Shown piece after piece: positions 1-9,084 of a stretch of 64,000 nucleotides of DNA. The position numbers and the translations under genes were made by a program. This stretch comes from Actinoplanes subtropicus (lineage in GTDB: Bacteria > Actinomycetota > Actinomycetes > Mycobacteriales > Micromonosporaceae). The stretch is taken from positions 4,570 to 68,569 of the forward strand of contig NZ_JOJL01000041.1 of NCBI RefSeq assembly GCF_000721705.1, written 5' to 3'. Numbering within the stretch: position 1 is the stretch's first letter; every line of letters begins with the position of its first letter. The notes under the pieces are model-generated. The model was not told the DNA's origin and made no database searches. It saw nothing but the letters and a program-made list of their open reading frames with translations.

Positions 1-558
1 CATCGGCCGGGGGTGGCCCGAGACCGGCGCGGCGGCCGGCGGGCCGGTCACCGGCTGCGCGGCGGACGCCTCGTGCTGGGCAGCGGCCTCGTTCGCCGCG
101 ATCGCCGCGGAGTGCAGGTCTTGGATGCGGCCGGGGGTGGGCGACTTGTCGCGGCCCGGGCCTCGGGTGGGCAGCCGCAGGTCACCGCGGGAGAGCTGGG
201 CGACGAACCAGGCCGGCAAATATCCCTCGATCGGGAGACCGGGGTTGACCGCCAGCCACCACTCGAGGTTGGGCCAGGTGTTGGCCAGCTCCGCGTACGG
301 CACCCGGCGGGCCGAGCCGCTGTAGTCGGCGAGACAGGCCTGCAACGCCGCTGTGGACGTGAAGGCCAGCACGTGCGTACGCCCACCGGTGCTCCACGTG
401 CCCCAGCCGAGCGGCGCGAGCCCCTGCAGGGCGTCGGCCGACACGGGCAGGAGCAGGTCGACACCGGCGAGGATGCGGAAGTACGACTCCTGGTCGTCCG
501 TTCGCAACGCATCCCGCATCGCGACCTCGGCGTCCGTAGCCGGTTCCCACTCGGACAC
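1..558 (-). CDS. SseB-domain protein (partial, runs off the window start)
   Basis: The minus-strand frame is open from a GTG at 558 to base 1, so the 3' end is missing and 186 codons are visible. The protein begins MSEWEPATDAEVAMRDAL and contains YFRILAGVDLLLPVSADAL and GWGTWSTGGRTHVLAFTS, which resemble the SseB N-terminal domain. The tail (about residues 140-186) is rich in Ala and Pro. The GTG at 558 is preceded by GGGGAGAGG at suitable spacing; an in-frame GTG at 564 lies too close to that site. SseB-domain proteins are often encoded near WXG100 genes in actinomycetes, and two such genes lie just upstream on the same strand. The function is unknown; a role linked to type VII secretion is inferred from position only. 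Confidence 0.75.
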   Translation of the reverse strand, partial: MSEWEPATDAEVAMRDALRTDDQESYFRILAGVDLLLPVSADALQGLAPLGWGTWSTGGRTHVLAFTSTAALQACLADYSGSARRVPYAELANTWPNLEWWLAVNPGLPIEGYLPAWFVAQLSRGDLRLPTRGPGRDKSPTPGRIQDLHSAAIAANEAAAQHEASAAQPVTGPPAAAPVSGHPRPM

Positions 559-863
559 GTCCACCTCTCCCCACCACGCGACGAGGCCATCTCAACGCGT
601 ACAACCTACAAGGTCAGGCGGCGATGACAATGGGCGGCTTTCGGCTGACGGACAACTCGTGTCCTAGGTGCCACCGGGTTCATCACCGACGGCCCTATTT
701 TGGTCGCTGGGCGCGATCAGTCAACAACCGATGGTAGCCGCTACGCCAAATCGGGCCAGTACGCGAACGGGGGACACCAGACGCGTAAGAACCGACTAAA
801 CGGAAACGGCCGGTTTCAGCCTCGACGGCTGTACCGACCGTTTCGCTCGCTGGACCGGCGCGC
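559..863. other. Non-coding spacer
   Basis: These 305 bases separate the distal WXG100 gene from the SseB-domain gene. The stretch has a lower GC content than its surroundings, which fits a promoter for the SseB-domain gene, but no convincing promoter hexamers, terminator or RNA gene could be recognised. Short open frames here lack ribosome binding sites. Confidence 0.5.
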
Positions 864-1160
864 TCACTGGAAGCGCTGCGTCGCGTTCTTCTCCGTGGCG
901 ATGTAATCCTGCACCGACTGGTCGACGGCGCCCTTGATGTTCTGCAGGATCTGCGTGAGGTCCTGCGCCGAGGCGCGCCACTTGGCCTGGCGGGTGTAGT
1001 ACGCCTGCTGCGCCTCGCCCTCCCAGGTATCCACTAGGTGTTTGGCCGCGTGCTCGGCGTCGTCGAGCTGGGTCTGCATGCTGCGCACGGCCGCCGCGAT
1101 GTGCTCGCTCGCCTGCTGCAGAGAGCCGAAGTTGACGAGAAGCAGCCCGTCGTTAGCCAT
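864..1160 (-). CDS. WXG100 family ESX secretion target (EsxA/B-like)
   Basis: This 98-residue protein has the helical-hairpin WXG100 layout. A W-E-G turn lies at residues 46-48 and a C-terminal YxxxE (Y86-E90) resembles the YxxxD/E export signal of ESX substrates. Proteins of this family are secreted as dimers by type VII systems. It has a strong ribosome site (AGGAGG, 9 bases before the ATG) and lies 24 bases after a second WXG100 gene, so the two probably form one operon and a heterodimer. The EccE gene starts divergently upstream. The family assignment is solid; which ESX system exports it cannot be told from this window. Confidence 0.9.
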   Translation of the reverse strand: MANDGLLLVNFGSLQQASEHIAAAVRSMQTQLDDAEHAAKHLVDTWEGEAQQAYYTRQAKWRASAQDLTQILQNIKGAVDQSVQDYIATEKNATQRFQ

Positions 1161-1184
1161 CTTTCGTTACCTCCTCGTCCGGAT

Positions 1185-1514
1185 TCAGAGTGGCAGACTG
1201 AAGCCGCCGCCGCTGCTGGCGACCTTGCTGGCGGCGTCGGTGTCGGTGCTCGCGTACTGCCGGCCGGACACGCGGATGGACTCCGCGGTCTCGGACAGGA
1301 CCTGGTTGAGGCTCTTGAGGTCGGCCGCGTACTGCTGCTTGACCTGCTCGAACGCCTGGGCGCCGAGGCCCTTCCAGGTGCTCTCGAGCATCGAGAGCTC
1401 GGACATCAGCTTCGTCAGCATGCCCTGCAGCTGGCTGTTGACCTCGTCGAACTTGTTGGCGGCAACCGCCATATCCGGAGATGAAGCTTGTGTGCTGGCC
1501 ACCTCGGTCGTCAC
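1185..1514 (-). CDS. WXG100 family ESX secretion target, first gene of pair
   Basis: This 109-residue WXG100 protein has W-K-G at residues 47-49 in the predicted turn and Y87xxxD91 near the C-terminus, matching the ESX export signal. The tail after the signal is short and Gly/Ser-rich (SGGGFSLPL). The GTG at 1514 is used as the start, with GAGAAAG upstream; an ATG 14 codons later lacks a ribosome site. It is the promoter-proximal partner of the WXG100 gene 24 bases downstream. The 292-base spacer to the divergent EccE gene should hold promoters for both directions. Confidence 0.88.
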   Translation of the reverse strand: MTTEVASTQASSPDMAVAANKFDEVNSQLQGMLTKLMSELSMLESTWKGLGAQAFEQVKQQYAADLKSLNQVLSETAESIRVSGRQYASTDTDAASKVASSGGGFSLPL

Positions 1515-1806
1515 CCCGCTTTCTCGATCGTTTTCGCCGAAGCGCCGCGAGATCCCTTGTGGACGGGTCTATGGCGACCCTCGGCGATCGACGGAGGCCT
1601 TCACGTTAGCCCGTCCCGGCAAAGCGCGGGGGGCCGACCATGAGCGGCCACGACTGTGTTCTTCTGTCGCTGACGGTAGCGACCCGGGTCAATCCGCGGT
1701 ACCCCGGGGTTGGCACCCTGTGGATAACGTGACTCCCCCTATCCGCGCGCGCCGCCCTTTACGATGAGCCCCGACGATCGCGGAGGCGAACGGAAGGCGG
1801 AATGCG

Positions 1807-3657
1807 GTGACGGTGGGCGTGGCCGGCGGGCGGGACTACCGCGAGCTCACCGGGGGTGCCGCCCGGCTACCGAAGGTCAACACCCGGCCGCTGCGCCGCG
1901 GGCGGCTGTTCGGCATCCGGGCGAGCCAGCTGGTCGGCACCCAGGTCGCCGCCGTCGCGCTGCTGATCGGCGCGGTCAACGGCCCGCTCGCGATGGGCGC
2001 GGCGGCCGTGCTCGCCCTTCTCGTGCTGCTGCTGACCTGGCTGCGGGTGCGCGGCCGGTGGGTCTTCGAGTGGATCGGCGTGGGCCTGCGCTTCGGCGGC
2101 CGGCGACACTCGGCGCTGCCCGGGGCGAGCGCCGGTGCGCTGCTCGAGTTCGTGGCGCCGGGCAGCCGGGTCGAGCAGGCCGACCTGGGCGGCGACCCGG
2201 CCGCCGTGATCGTCGACGGTCTCGGCCTCACCGCGGTCCTCGAGCTCGGCGACCCGGCCGGCCTGCTCGCCGAGGAGGCGGCGGCGCTGCCCTCACCGGC
2301 CTCGCTGCTGCCGCCGGGCGGCCCCGACCAGCCGCCGGTGCTGATCCAGCTGCTGTTCAGCGGCGCCCCGGCGCCCTCGATCCGGGCCGGGGCGGGCACC
2401 CCGGCGAACTCCTACCGGCAGCTGACCGAGGGGCGCCTGCTCGGGCACAGCCGGGCGATGCTCGCGGTCCGGGTGCTGCGCGCCGAGGGCTGGTCCGAGG
2501 AGGAGCTGTTGCGTACTCTGTCCGGCCTGGTCCGCAAGATGACCCGCCGGCTGTCCTGGGTGCCGGCCCGTACGCTCGGCGAGGCCGCGGCGGTCCGGGT
2601 CCTGGCCGAGCTCGCCCACGACGAGGGCGTCGGCGGCGCCCAGGAAGCGTGGGCCGTCCTGCGAGTCGGCGGCCTGGCTCAGACCACCTTCCGGATGGAC
2701 CGCTGGCCGGATACGCGGATAGAGACGTCCCGCCGGCTGGTCCTCCGCATGCTCACCCTGCCGGCCGCGTCGACCACGGTGTCGCTGACCGCCGGCCCGC
2801 GGCCCGCCCACGGGCCCACCCCGATCGATTTCACCGTCCGGCTCGCCGCGCCCGAGCCGGTCTCGCTCGGTGTCGCCGCCCAGGCGCTGCGCAAGGTGGC
2901 CGCGGCCGAGCACGCGCACCTCCGCCGGCTCGACGGCGAGCAGTTGCCGGGCCTCGCCGCCACCCTCCCGCTGGCCGTCGTGCCCGACGCCGTGCCCGGC
3001 CTGCCGACCGAGGTGCAGCCGGCCGACCACTCGGAGGGCCTGCTGCTGGCGGTCGCCGCCTCGGGCCTGATGCTCGGCCGCAACCGGCACGGCAACCCGG
3101 TGGTGGCCCGGCTGTTCCGCCCCGAGCAGACCCGGATGCTGCTGGTCGGTGGGGTCCGCTGCGCCCAACTGGTCTCGCTGCGGGCGATGGCGCTCGGCGC
3201 CCGGGTGGTGGTGCAGACCGCCCGCCCGCAGGCCTGGGAGCCGTTCGTCCGGGGCGCGGCCGTGCCCGGCGAGTCGATCGCCGTGGTGCCGCCCGGCCGG
3301 GCCGTGGAGATCGCCCCCGGTTCGGCTCTGCACCCGCTGCTGATCGTGGTCGACGTGGGCCCGGTCGGCGCCGACAACCGGCCCGGCGCCGGGTGGCAGG
3401 CCACCCTGGTGGTGCGGGACGATTTCAGCCCGGCCGACATCGACGTGGCGTCCCGCGCCGACCTGCTGCTGGTCCAGCAGCTGCGCGGCGAGGAGGCGAC
3501 GCTGCTGGGCGGCGCGCTGGGCCTCGGCGACGTGGCGCAGTGGATGACCCGGATTCGTCCCGACATGGTGGGCGTGGTAAACCGCCGGGCGGTGCGCTGG
3601 GCGGCGCTGGCCGAGACGCCGATCGAGAACCAGCTGATCGGCACACCGAGCCGCTGA
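1807..3657 (+). CDS. eccE: Type VII secretion protein EccE
   Basis: This 616-residue protein has two adjacent hydrophobic segments at about residues 38-80 (LVGTQVAAVALLIGAVNG and AAAVLALLVLLLTWL) followed by a large soluble domain. That layout is typical of EccE, the peripheral membrane component of ESX translocons. The GTG at 1807 has GGAAGG about nine bases upstream. The gene is divergent from the WXG100 pair. No eccB, eccC, eccD or mycP is visible, so the rest of the system, if present, lies outside to the left or elsewhere. The C-terminal part (about 400-600) is less conserved in the family and no catalytic motif is expected. Confidence 0.8.
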   Translation: MTVGVAGGRDYRELTGGAARLPKVNTRPLRRGRLFGIRASQLVGTQVAAVALLIGAVNGPLAMGAAAVLALLVLLLTWLRVRGRWVFEWIGVGLRFGGRRHSALPGASAGALLEFVAPGSRVEQADLGGDPAAVIVDGLGLTAVLELGDPAGLLAEEAAALPSPASLLPPGGPDQPPVLIQLLFSGAPAPSIRAGAGTPANSYRQLTEGRLLGHSRAMLAVRVLRAEGWSEEELLRTLSGLVRKMTRRLSWVPARTLGEAAAVRVLAELAHDEGVGGAQEAWAVLRVGGLAQTTFRMDRWPDTRIETSRRLVLRMLTLPAASTTVSLTAGPRPAHGPTPIDFTVRLAAPEPVSLGVAAQALRKVAAAEHAHLRRLDGEQLPGLAATLPLAVVPDAVPGLPTEVQPADHSEGLLLAVAASGLMLGRNRHGNPVVARLFRPEQTRMLLVGGVRCAQLVSLRAMALGARVVVQTARPQAWEPFVRGAAVPGESIAVVPPGRAVEIAPGSALHPLLIVVDVGPVGADNRPGAGWQATLVVRDDFSPADIDVASRADLLLVQQLRGEEATLLGGALGLGDVAQWMTRIRPDMVGVVNRRAVRWAALAETPIENQLIGTPSR

Positions 3658-3700
3658 GAAGCTATCGCCGACTGGCATGATCGTGACACCATCCGGTGCC

Positions 3701-4084
3701 ATGGGAATTCTCATCCGGCTGGTGGTCAGCGCGGTCTCCCTGTGGATCTCGACCCTCGTGATCGACGGAATCCATCTGACCACCGACTCCGTCCCGAAAA
3801 AGATCGGGACCCTGCTGGCCGTCGCGGCCATCTTCGGCATCGTGAACGCGGTGCTCCGGCCGATCATCAAGGTGATCGGCTGCGGGCTCTACGTGCTCAC
3901 CCTCGGCCTGATCTCGGTGGTGGTCAACGGTCTGCTGTTCCTGCTGACCAGTTGGATCGCCGGCCAGGCCAGCCTGCCCTTCCACGTCGACAACTTCTGG
4001 CCCAGCGCGGTGCTCGGTGCCCTGCTCGTCGGCGTCGTGAGCTGGCTGCTCAACATGCTGGTCCCGGATGGTGGGGACGACTGA
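3701..4084 (+). CDS. Phage-holin-4-2 family (DUF360-like) small membrane protein
   Basis: The 127-residue product is almost entirely hydrophobic, with four predicted membrane helices: ILIRLVVSAVSLWISTLVI, IGTLLAVAAIFGIVNAVL, CGLYVLTLGLISVVVNGLLF and a C-terminal VLGALLVGVVSWLLNMLV. The conserved family pattern of an N-x-x-x-R-P-I-I-K segment after helix two (NAVLRPIIK) is present. These proteins are called holin-like but are ordinary chromosomal proteins of unknown function. The ATG at 3701 fits family N-termini; an in-frame ATG at 3677 would add eight residues. Neither has a strong ribosome site. Confidence 0.75.
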   Translation: MGILIRLVVSAVSLWISTLVIDGIHLTTDSVPKKIGTLLAVAAIFGIVNAVLRPIIKVIGCGLYVLTLGLISVVVNGLLFLLTSWIAGQASLPFHVDNFWPSAVLGALLVGVVSWLLNMLVPDGGDD

Positions 4085-4096
4085 TACCCGGCTTTC

Positions 4097-4128
4097 CGGC
4101 CGCCCGCTCAATCCGATGCGGGCGGCCG
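4097..4128 (+). terminator. Stem-loop terminator after holin-like gene
   Basis: An 11-bp perfect stem (CGGCCGCCCGC at 4097-4107 with its complement at 4118-4128) with a 10-base loop lies 13 bases after the stop codon. It has only a short T-run, as is common for GC-rich actinomycetes. Confidence 0.7.
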
Positions 4129-4201
4129 TTGCCCGTTCGGGGCGTCGTGAGCTGAGCCATATGCAAGGGGTGTGCCGCGCCCACGCCCTTACGGTGGGGG
4201 C

Positions 4202-5128
4202 ATGAGCGAGGAGCGGCGCGGATACCTTTACGGCCTGACGGCGTACGGGCTCTGGGGTTTCTTCCCGATCTATTTCAAACTGCTGCGGCCGGCCGGTCCC
4301 CTCGAGATCCTCGCCCACCGGGTGATCTGGTCGGTGGTCTTCGTCAGCCTGGTGCTCGCTGTGACCCGCAACTGGCGGTTCCTGGCCCGGGTGCTGCGCT
4401 CGCCCCGGCTGCTCGGCGGGATCACCGCCGCCGCCGTGCTGATCGCGATCAACTGGGGCACCTACATCTACGGCGTCAACTCGTCCCGGGTGGTCGAGAC
4501 GGCGCTCGGCTACTTCATCACCCCACTGGTGCTGGTGCTGCTCGGCGTGACCGTGCAGCGCGAACGGCTGCGCGCCTGGCAGTGGGCGGCGGTCGGGGTC
4601 GGCGGCATCGCGGTGGTGGTGCTGACCGTGGACTACGGCCGGCTGCCGTACATCGCCCTGCTGCTGGCCGGCAGCTTCGGCACCTACAGCCTGGTCAAGA
4701 AGCGGCTCTCGCTGCCGCCGGCCGAGGGCCTGTTCGTCGAGTCGGCGGTGCTGGCCGTCCCGGCGCTGATCTACGTGGGCTGGCTGACCGCGAGCGGCGA
4801 CGCCCAGTTCGGGCACGTCTCGGCGCTGCACACGACGCTGATGATTTTCGCCGGGGTGGCCACCGCCGTACCGCTGCTGCTCTTCGCCGCCGCGGCCAAC
4901 CGGGTGCCGATGGTCGGCATCGGCATCCTGCAGTACGTGGCGCCGATCCTGCAGCTCGCCTGCGGGCTGCTCATCTTCCACGAGCCGATGCCGCCGGCCC
5001 GGCTCGCCGGGTTCGGCCTGGTCTGGATCGCACTGATCATCTTTACGGTGGACGCGCTGCGCCGGCGGACGACGCCCGGTCCGGCGGCCGCCACCGCCGA
5101 GCCGGTCGCCGCGGTACCGCCCCGCTGA
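4202..5128 (+). CDS. rarD: RarD-type EamA family transporter
   Basis: This 308-residue protein has about ten hydrophobic helices in two EamA repeats. It begins GYLYGLTAYGLWGFFPIYFK and contains LAHRVIWS and the NWGTYIYGVNSSRVVETALGYFI stretch that are characteristic of RarD. RarD was named from a chloramphenicol-sensitivity phenotype in Pseudomonas; the natural substrate of the family is unknown. The start ATG follows GGTGGGGGC. The tail after residue 290 is Ala/Pro-rich and presumably cytoplasmic. It is monocistronic between a terminator and a convergent anti-sigma-like gene 15 bases away. Confidence 0.88.
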   Translation: MSEERRGYLYGLTAYGLWGFFPIYFKLLRPAGPLEILAHRVIWSVVFVSLVLAVTRNWRFLARVLRSPRLLGGITAAAVLIAINWGTYIYGVNSSRVVETALGYFITPLVLVLLGVTVQRERLRAWQWAAVGVGGIAVVVLTVDYGRLPYIALLLAGSFGTYSLVKKRLSLPPAEGLFVESAVLAVPALIYVGWLTASGDAQFGHVSALHTTLMIFAGVATAVPLLLFAAAANRVPMVGIGILQYVAPILQLACGLLIFHEPMPPARLAGFGLVWIALIIFTVDALRRRTTPGPAAATAEPVAAVPPR

Positions 5129-5143
5129 CCCGGAATCAAGGGG

Positions 5144-5833
5144 TCAGGGAACGTCATAGGCGAGCATCACCCGGTCGTCCGAGCGCACCAGCTCGATCCG
5201 GCTGATGACGCCGCGGCCGAAGTGGGTGAAGCCCTGCATCCGGAACACCGAGCCGGGCTTGGCATCCCACGAGCCGAACTCCTCCTGCTCCTCGCCGCGG
5301 CCGTAGGCGACCAGCCGGAACGTGGACTTCTCCGGCGCCGACGCGCTGTAGGTGCAGGTCAGCTCGGCCTTCGTACCGCCGCTGGTGCTGGTCAGCCGCA
5401 GCGTGGCGGAGACCGGCGAGGCGGCCTCGACGCGGGTCATGGCGACCGCCGGACCGCTCGGCGCCCCCGACGAGGTCATGTCCCGGGTCCAGGCCAGCAC
5501 GCCGATGCCGACCAGGCCCACGAGGATGGCCACGGCGATGGAGCTCAGCACGCGTACGCCGAAAGCCTTTCGCCTTTTACCGCGCCCCGGCGGCGGCTGC
5601 GCCATGTCCCGCAGCGACGCCCCGGGGTGGTCCGCGGTCAGCGTCGGGTCGAGCAGCTTCGCGAACTCCTTGGCGTCCAGCCGGGAGAGCAGGTCGGGCA
5701 GCAGCGAAATGTCCCGGACCGCCTCACGGCAGAAGGAACAGGTCGCCAGGTGGCGCTCGTAGGCCGCACGCTCGGCCGGCGAGAGGGCACCCAGCACGTA
5801 CGCCCCGTCATCATGCTCGTGCTCACAGTGCAC
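5144..5833 (-). CDS. Zinc-finger (zf-HC2) anti-sigma-type membrane protein
   Basis: The 229-residue product starts with a zinc-finger anti-sigma domain (residues 1-45) carrying the H-x3-C-x2-C motif (HLATCSFC). A lysine/arginine-rich linker, one transmembrane helix (about 95-115, SSIAVAILVGLVGIGVLAW) and an extracytoplasmic domain follow. This is the layout of ECF anti-sigma factors of the ZAS class. The GTG at 5833 is chosen because GGAGGG precedes it. No sigma factor gene is adjacent, which is unusual for the class, so its partner is unknown. The outer domain may sense an envelope signal, but this is inference. Confidence 0.8.
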   Translation of the reverse strand: MHCEHEHDDGAYVLGALSPAERAAYERHLATCSFCREAVRDISLLPDLLSRLDAKEFAKLLDPTLTADHPGASLRDMAQPPPGRGKRRKAFGVRVLSSIAVAILVGLVGIGVLAWTRDMTSSGAPSGPAVAMTRVEAASPVSATLRLTSTSGGTKAELTCTYSASAPEKSTFRLVAYGRGEEQEEFGSWDAKPGSVFRMQGFTHFGRGVISRIELVRSDDRVMLAYDVP

Positions 5834-5922
5834 CCCGTCACCACCCTCCGCTGACCGCTCGCGTGCACCCTGTCTTACGTGGCCAGGACGCGGGAGGTTC
5901 AACGGAGTCTTAGGCACCCTTG

Positions 5923-6717
5923 TCAAGCCGTGGCGGACTCCCCTGCGGAGAGCGCCTCGGCGACATTGCGGGCGGCCGCGGTCAGCTTGGCCCGCACCAC
6001 CCGGGCCGAGGTGAGCATCTCGGCGGCCGGCAGCGAGCAGGCCAGCACCAGCCGGCGCTCGATGTCGCGGTCGGGCACCACCAGCACGGCGGCGCAGGCG
6101 CACCCCTGCCGGAACTGGCCCATCTCGATCTGCATGCCGCGGCGCTCGCCGGCCGCCAGGTCGGCCTCCAGCGCCTCCGGCGTGATCAGGGTGGCCGGGG
6201 TGAACTGCCGCATGCCGTAGTCGCGCAGGTAGCGCGCGCGCTGGTCCGGGGTGAGCGTGGCCAGCAGCGCCTTGCCGAGCGCGGTGGCGTGGCCGCCCTC
6301 GTCGAAGCCGGGGGCCATGTCGTCGACGAACGGCGAGCGGGCGCCCTCGGCCGAGGCGGTCACCGCTATCCGGCCGCCGACGAAGCGGCCGAGATAGTGG
6401 GTATAGCCGGTGTCCACGGCGGCGCGGCGCAGCGCCTCGCCGACGGCGGGCGGGCCACGGAAGGCCGAGACGAGCTCACGGTACCGATCGGCGATCTCCA
6501 GCCCGACGATGTACGTGCCGTCCTCACGACGGATCACGTAACCCTCGTAGGCCAGAGTCCGCACGAGATGGTACGTCGTCGCGACGGTCAACTCGCACCG
6601 TCGCGCGATCTGCTTCACGGTGAGTCCGCGCGGGGCCCGACCGACCGACTCGAGGACGCGCAACGCGCGTGACACGCTCCGAATCAGATCGGACGGCTCC
6701 GCCAGGGGGTCGCGCAC
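5923..6717 (-). CDS. IclR family transcriptional regulator
   Basis: This 264-residue protein has an N-terminal winged helix (about 10-75, LTVKQIARRCELTVATTYHLVRTL) and a C-terminal IclR effector-binding domain (about 90-255) with the ATALGKALLA signature of the family. IclR proteins usually control a catabolic operon and bind a small aromatic or carboxylic metabolite. The GTG start follows GGAGGT at ideal distance. It is divergent from an MFS carrier gene across about 150 bases, so that carrier is the likely target. The effector cannot be read from the sequence. Confidence 0.88.
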   Translation of the reverse strand: MRDPLAEPSDLIRSVSRALRVLESVGRAPRGLTVKQIARRCELTVATTYHLVRTLAYEGYVIRREDGTYIVGLEIADRYRELVSAFRGPPAVGEALRRAAVDTGYTHYLGRFVGGRIAVTASAEGARSPFVDDMAPGFDEGGHATALGKALLATLTPDQRARYLRDYGMRQFTPATLITPEALEADLAAGERRGMQIEMGQFRQGCACAAVLVVPDRDIERRLVLACSLPAAEMLTSARVVRAKLTAAARNVAEALSAGESATA

Positions 6718-6869
6718 AGCTACCTCCGACGCCAGGGACTTACACCATATGAATAATCTTCCCTCGGGGGAATGCCAAAAGCATGTGGATCACGATCGAT
6801 TTGCACGACGCGTGTGGTCATTGGCACTCAACGCGCACGGATGCATTCTCTGCGCCTAGGCTTCCCACG

Positions 6870-8072
6870 ATGGCCTCGCCGCTCCGCAACGCATCGACCA
6901 GTGTAAACATAAGCCGCCCCGCATGGGCCGCCACGGGTGCCCTCACCACGACGGTCGCGGTCGCCTTCCCGGTCTTCCTGGTCGGCGGGCTCGCCGTCCA
7001 GGTGAGCGACGACCTCGGCTTCTCCCCGGCCGGCCTCGGGCTCGCCGTCGCGGCCTACTTCGGGGCCAGCGCGCTCGCCTCGCTGCCGGCCGGCGCGCTG
7101 GTCGAGCGGTACGGCGCGGCGCGGATCTCCCGATCCGGCATCCTGCTCTCGGCGGCCTCGATGATCGGCATCGCGGTGGCGGCGAATGCACTGTGGAGCC
7201 TGGTCGCAATCCTCGCGCTCGGCGCGGGCGCCAACGCGATGGGCCAGCTGGCCAGCAACACCAGCCTGTCCCGGCAGGTGCCGGCCGGGCGGCAGGGCCT
7301 GTCGTTCGGCGTGAAGCAGGCCGCGATCCCGGTCAGCACGCTGCTGGCGGGCGCGGCGGTGCCGACGGTGGCACTGACCCTCGGCTGGCGGTGGGCGTTC
7401 GTCCTGGGCGGTCTGCTCGCCTCCGCGGCGCTGGCGTTTGTCCGGCCCGATCCGCCATTTACTACGAAAAAAGAGGATAAGGCCGGGCGGGCGACCGGTG
7501 CGCTGATCGTCATCGGCATCGCCGGAACGCTCGCCGCCGGGTCCGCCAACGCCCTCGGCACGTTCCTCGTCGACTCGGCGGTGGCCCGGGGCATCGCGCC
7601 GGGACCGGCCGGCCTCTCGCTCACCCTGGGCAGCGCGGTCTGCGTGACGGCCCGCATCCTCGGCGGCTGGCAGGCCGACCGGCGGCCGGGCCGGCAGGTC
7701 GGCGTGATCGCCGGATTGCTCGGCTTCGGCGCGGCCGGGCTGCTGCTGCTCGCCGTGCCGGGACCGGTTCCGCTGATCGCGGGGGTGGTGCTCGGCTTCG
7801 GCCTGGGCTGGTCGTGGCCGGGCCTGATGAACTTCGCCGTCGTGCGGCTGCACCCGCAGGCGCCGGCCGCCGCCACCTCGATCACGCAGGCCGGGGTCTA
7901 TGCGGGCGGGTGCGTCGGGCCGCTGGGGCTCGGCGCGGTCGCCACCCTCTTCGGCTACCCGACCATATGGATCGTGGCGGCGGTCGCGATGGTGAGCGCC
8001 GCCGCGCTGATGCTGCTGGGCAGCCGGATGCTCAACTCGTACAGCCGGCTCAGCTCGTACGGTCGGCTATGA
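6870..8072 (+). CDS. MFS transporter, divergent from IclR regulator
   Basis: The 400-residue product has about twelve hydrophobic helices and the central loop expected for a major facilitator carrier. The motif-A-like segment ERYGAARISRSGILLSA lies after helix two, and SLSRQVPAGRQGLSFGVKQA lies in the first half. The ATG at 6870 is used because it starts just before the first helix; the open frame extends 29 codons further upstream without a ribosome site. The substrate is unknown. The IclR neighbour suggests a carboxylate or aromatic nutrient. The 3' end overlaps the convergent polyprenyl synthase gene by 23 bases. Confidence 0.82.
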   Translation: MASPLRNASTSVNISRPAWAATGALTTTVAVAFPVFLVGGLAVQVSDDLGFSPAGLGLAVAAYFGASALASLPAGALVERYGAARISRSGILLSAASMIGIAVAANALWSLVAILALGAGANAMGQLASNTSLSRQVPAGRQGLSFGVKQAAIPVSTLLAGAAVPTVALTLGWRWAFVLGGLLASAALAFVRPDPPFTTKKEDKAGRATGALIVIGIAGTLAAGSANALGTFLVDSAVARGIAPGPAGLSLTLGSAVCVTARILGGWQADRRPGRQVGVIAGLLGFGAAGLLLLAVPGPVPLIAGVVLGFGLGWSWPGLMNFAVVRLHPQAPAAATSITQAGVYAGGCVGPLGLGAVATLFGYPTIWIVAAVAMVSAAALMLLGSRMLNSYSRLSSYGRL

Positions 8073-9084
8073 AGTCGCAGAGCGCTTCCATCGCGCGCTT
8101 GGCGTCACCCTCGGGCAGCGGCGCCAACTGGGCTCGCGCCTCCTCGGCATACGTCCGGACGGTCTCGCGCGCCCGCTTCATCGCGGCCGACTCGCGCAGC
8201 AGCGTGAGCGCCTCGGCGTGCAGCGCGTCGTTGGTGATCGGCCCGGTCGCCAGGATCTCGCGCAGCCGCACCGCGGAGGCATCGGTGTCGTCGCCGGCCA
8301 GCGCATAGAGGACCGGCAGGGTCGGCACGCCCTCGCGCAGGTCGGTGCCGGGCGTCTTGCCCGACTGGTCCGACTCGGAGGCGATGTCGAGCAGGTCGTC
8401 GGAGAGCTGGAAGGCGATGCCCATGGCCTCGCCGAAACCGGCCAGGGCCTCGACGAACTCGGCCGGCGCGCCGGAGAAGAGCCCGCCGAACCGCGCCGAC
8501 GTGGCGATCAGCGAGCCGGTCTTTTCCGTGATGACATGCAGGTAGTGCTCGATCGGATCGGCGTCGCGCGGGCCCACCGTCTCGGCGATCTGCCCGTGCA
8601 CCAGCCGCGCGAACGTGCGCGCCTGCAGGTGAACGGCCTCGGGCCCGAGCGAGGCGGCGATGTCGGCCGCGCGGGCGAACAGGTAGTCGCCCACCAGGAT
8701 CGCCACCGAATTGCCCCAGCGGGAATTCGCGCTGGGCGCGCCCCGGCGCACGGTCGCCTCATCCATGACATCGTCGTGATACAGCGTCGCCAGGTGGGTC
8801 AGCTCCACCACATTCGCCGCCGCGATGATGTCGGTCGCGGCCGGATCGCCGAACTGGGCCCCGAGCGCCACCAGCAGCGGCCGGAACCGCTTGCCCCCGG
8901 CGTCGGCAAGATGCCGCGCGGCGTCGGCCACGAGCGGATCGGCGCTGGCCACATTCGCCCGAAGCGCCTCCTCGACGGCAGCCAGCGTCGCCGTGACCGA
9001 TGCATCGACCACAGGATCGACATCAAGGCCAAGCGACGACAAGGTCAGGTCACCGGTGCTCACCACGCTTTCACGATGCCACAT
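8050..9084 (-). CDS. Trans-polyprenyl diphosphate synthase (menaquinone side chain)
   Basis: This 344-residue class I isoprenyl diphosphate synthase has both aspartate-rich motifs: the first at residues 104-108 (DDVMD) and the second at 229-233 (DDLLD). The GGKRFRP substrate-binding segment lies at 63-69. Such enzymes elongate allylic diphosphates with isopentenyl diphosphate. Given the menaquinone genes nearby, supply of the quinone side chain (GrcC/HepT-like) is the likely role. Product length depends on residues before the first motif and was not modelled. The start is uncertain: ATG at 9084 or a GTG at 9066 or 9063. Confidence 0.87.
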   Translation of the reverse strand: MWHRESVVSTGDLTLSSLGLDVDPVVDASVTATLAAVEEALRANVASADPLVADAARHLADAGGKRFRPLLVALGAQFGDPAATDIIAAANVVELTHLATLYHDDVMDEATVRRGAPSANSRWGNSVAILVGDYLFARAADIAASLGPEAVHLQARTFARLVHGQIAETVGPRDADPIEHYLHVITEKTGSLIATSARFGGLFSGAPAEFVEALAGFGEAMGIAFQLSDDLLDIASESDQSGKTPGTDLREGVPTLPVLYALAGDDTDASAVRLREILATGPITNDALHAEALTLLRESAAMKRARETVRTYAEEARAQLAPLPEGDAKRAMEALCDFIADRTS

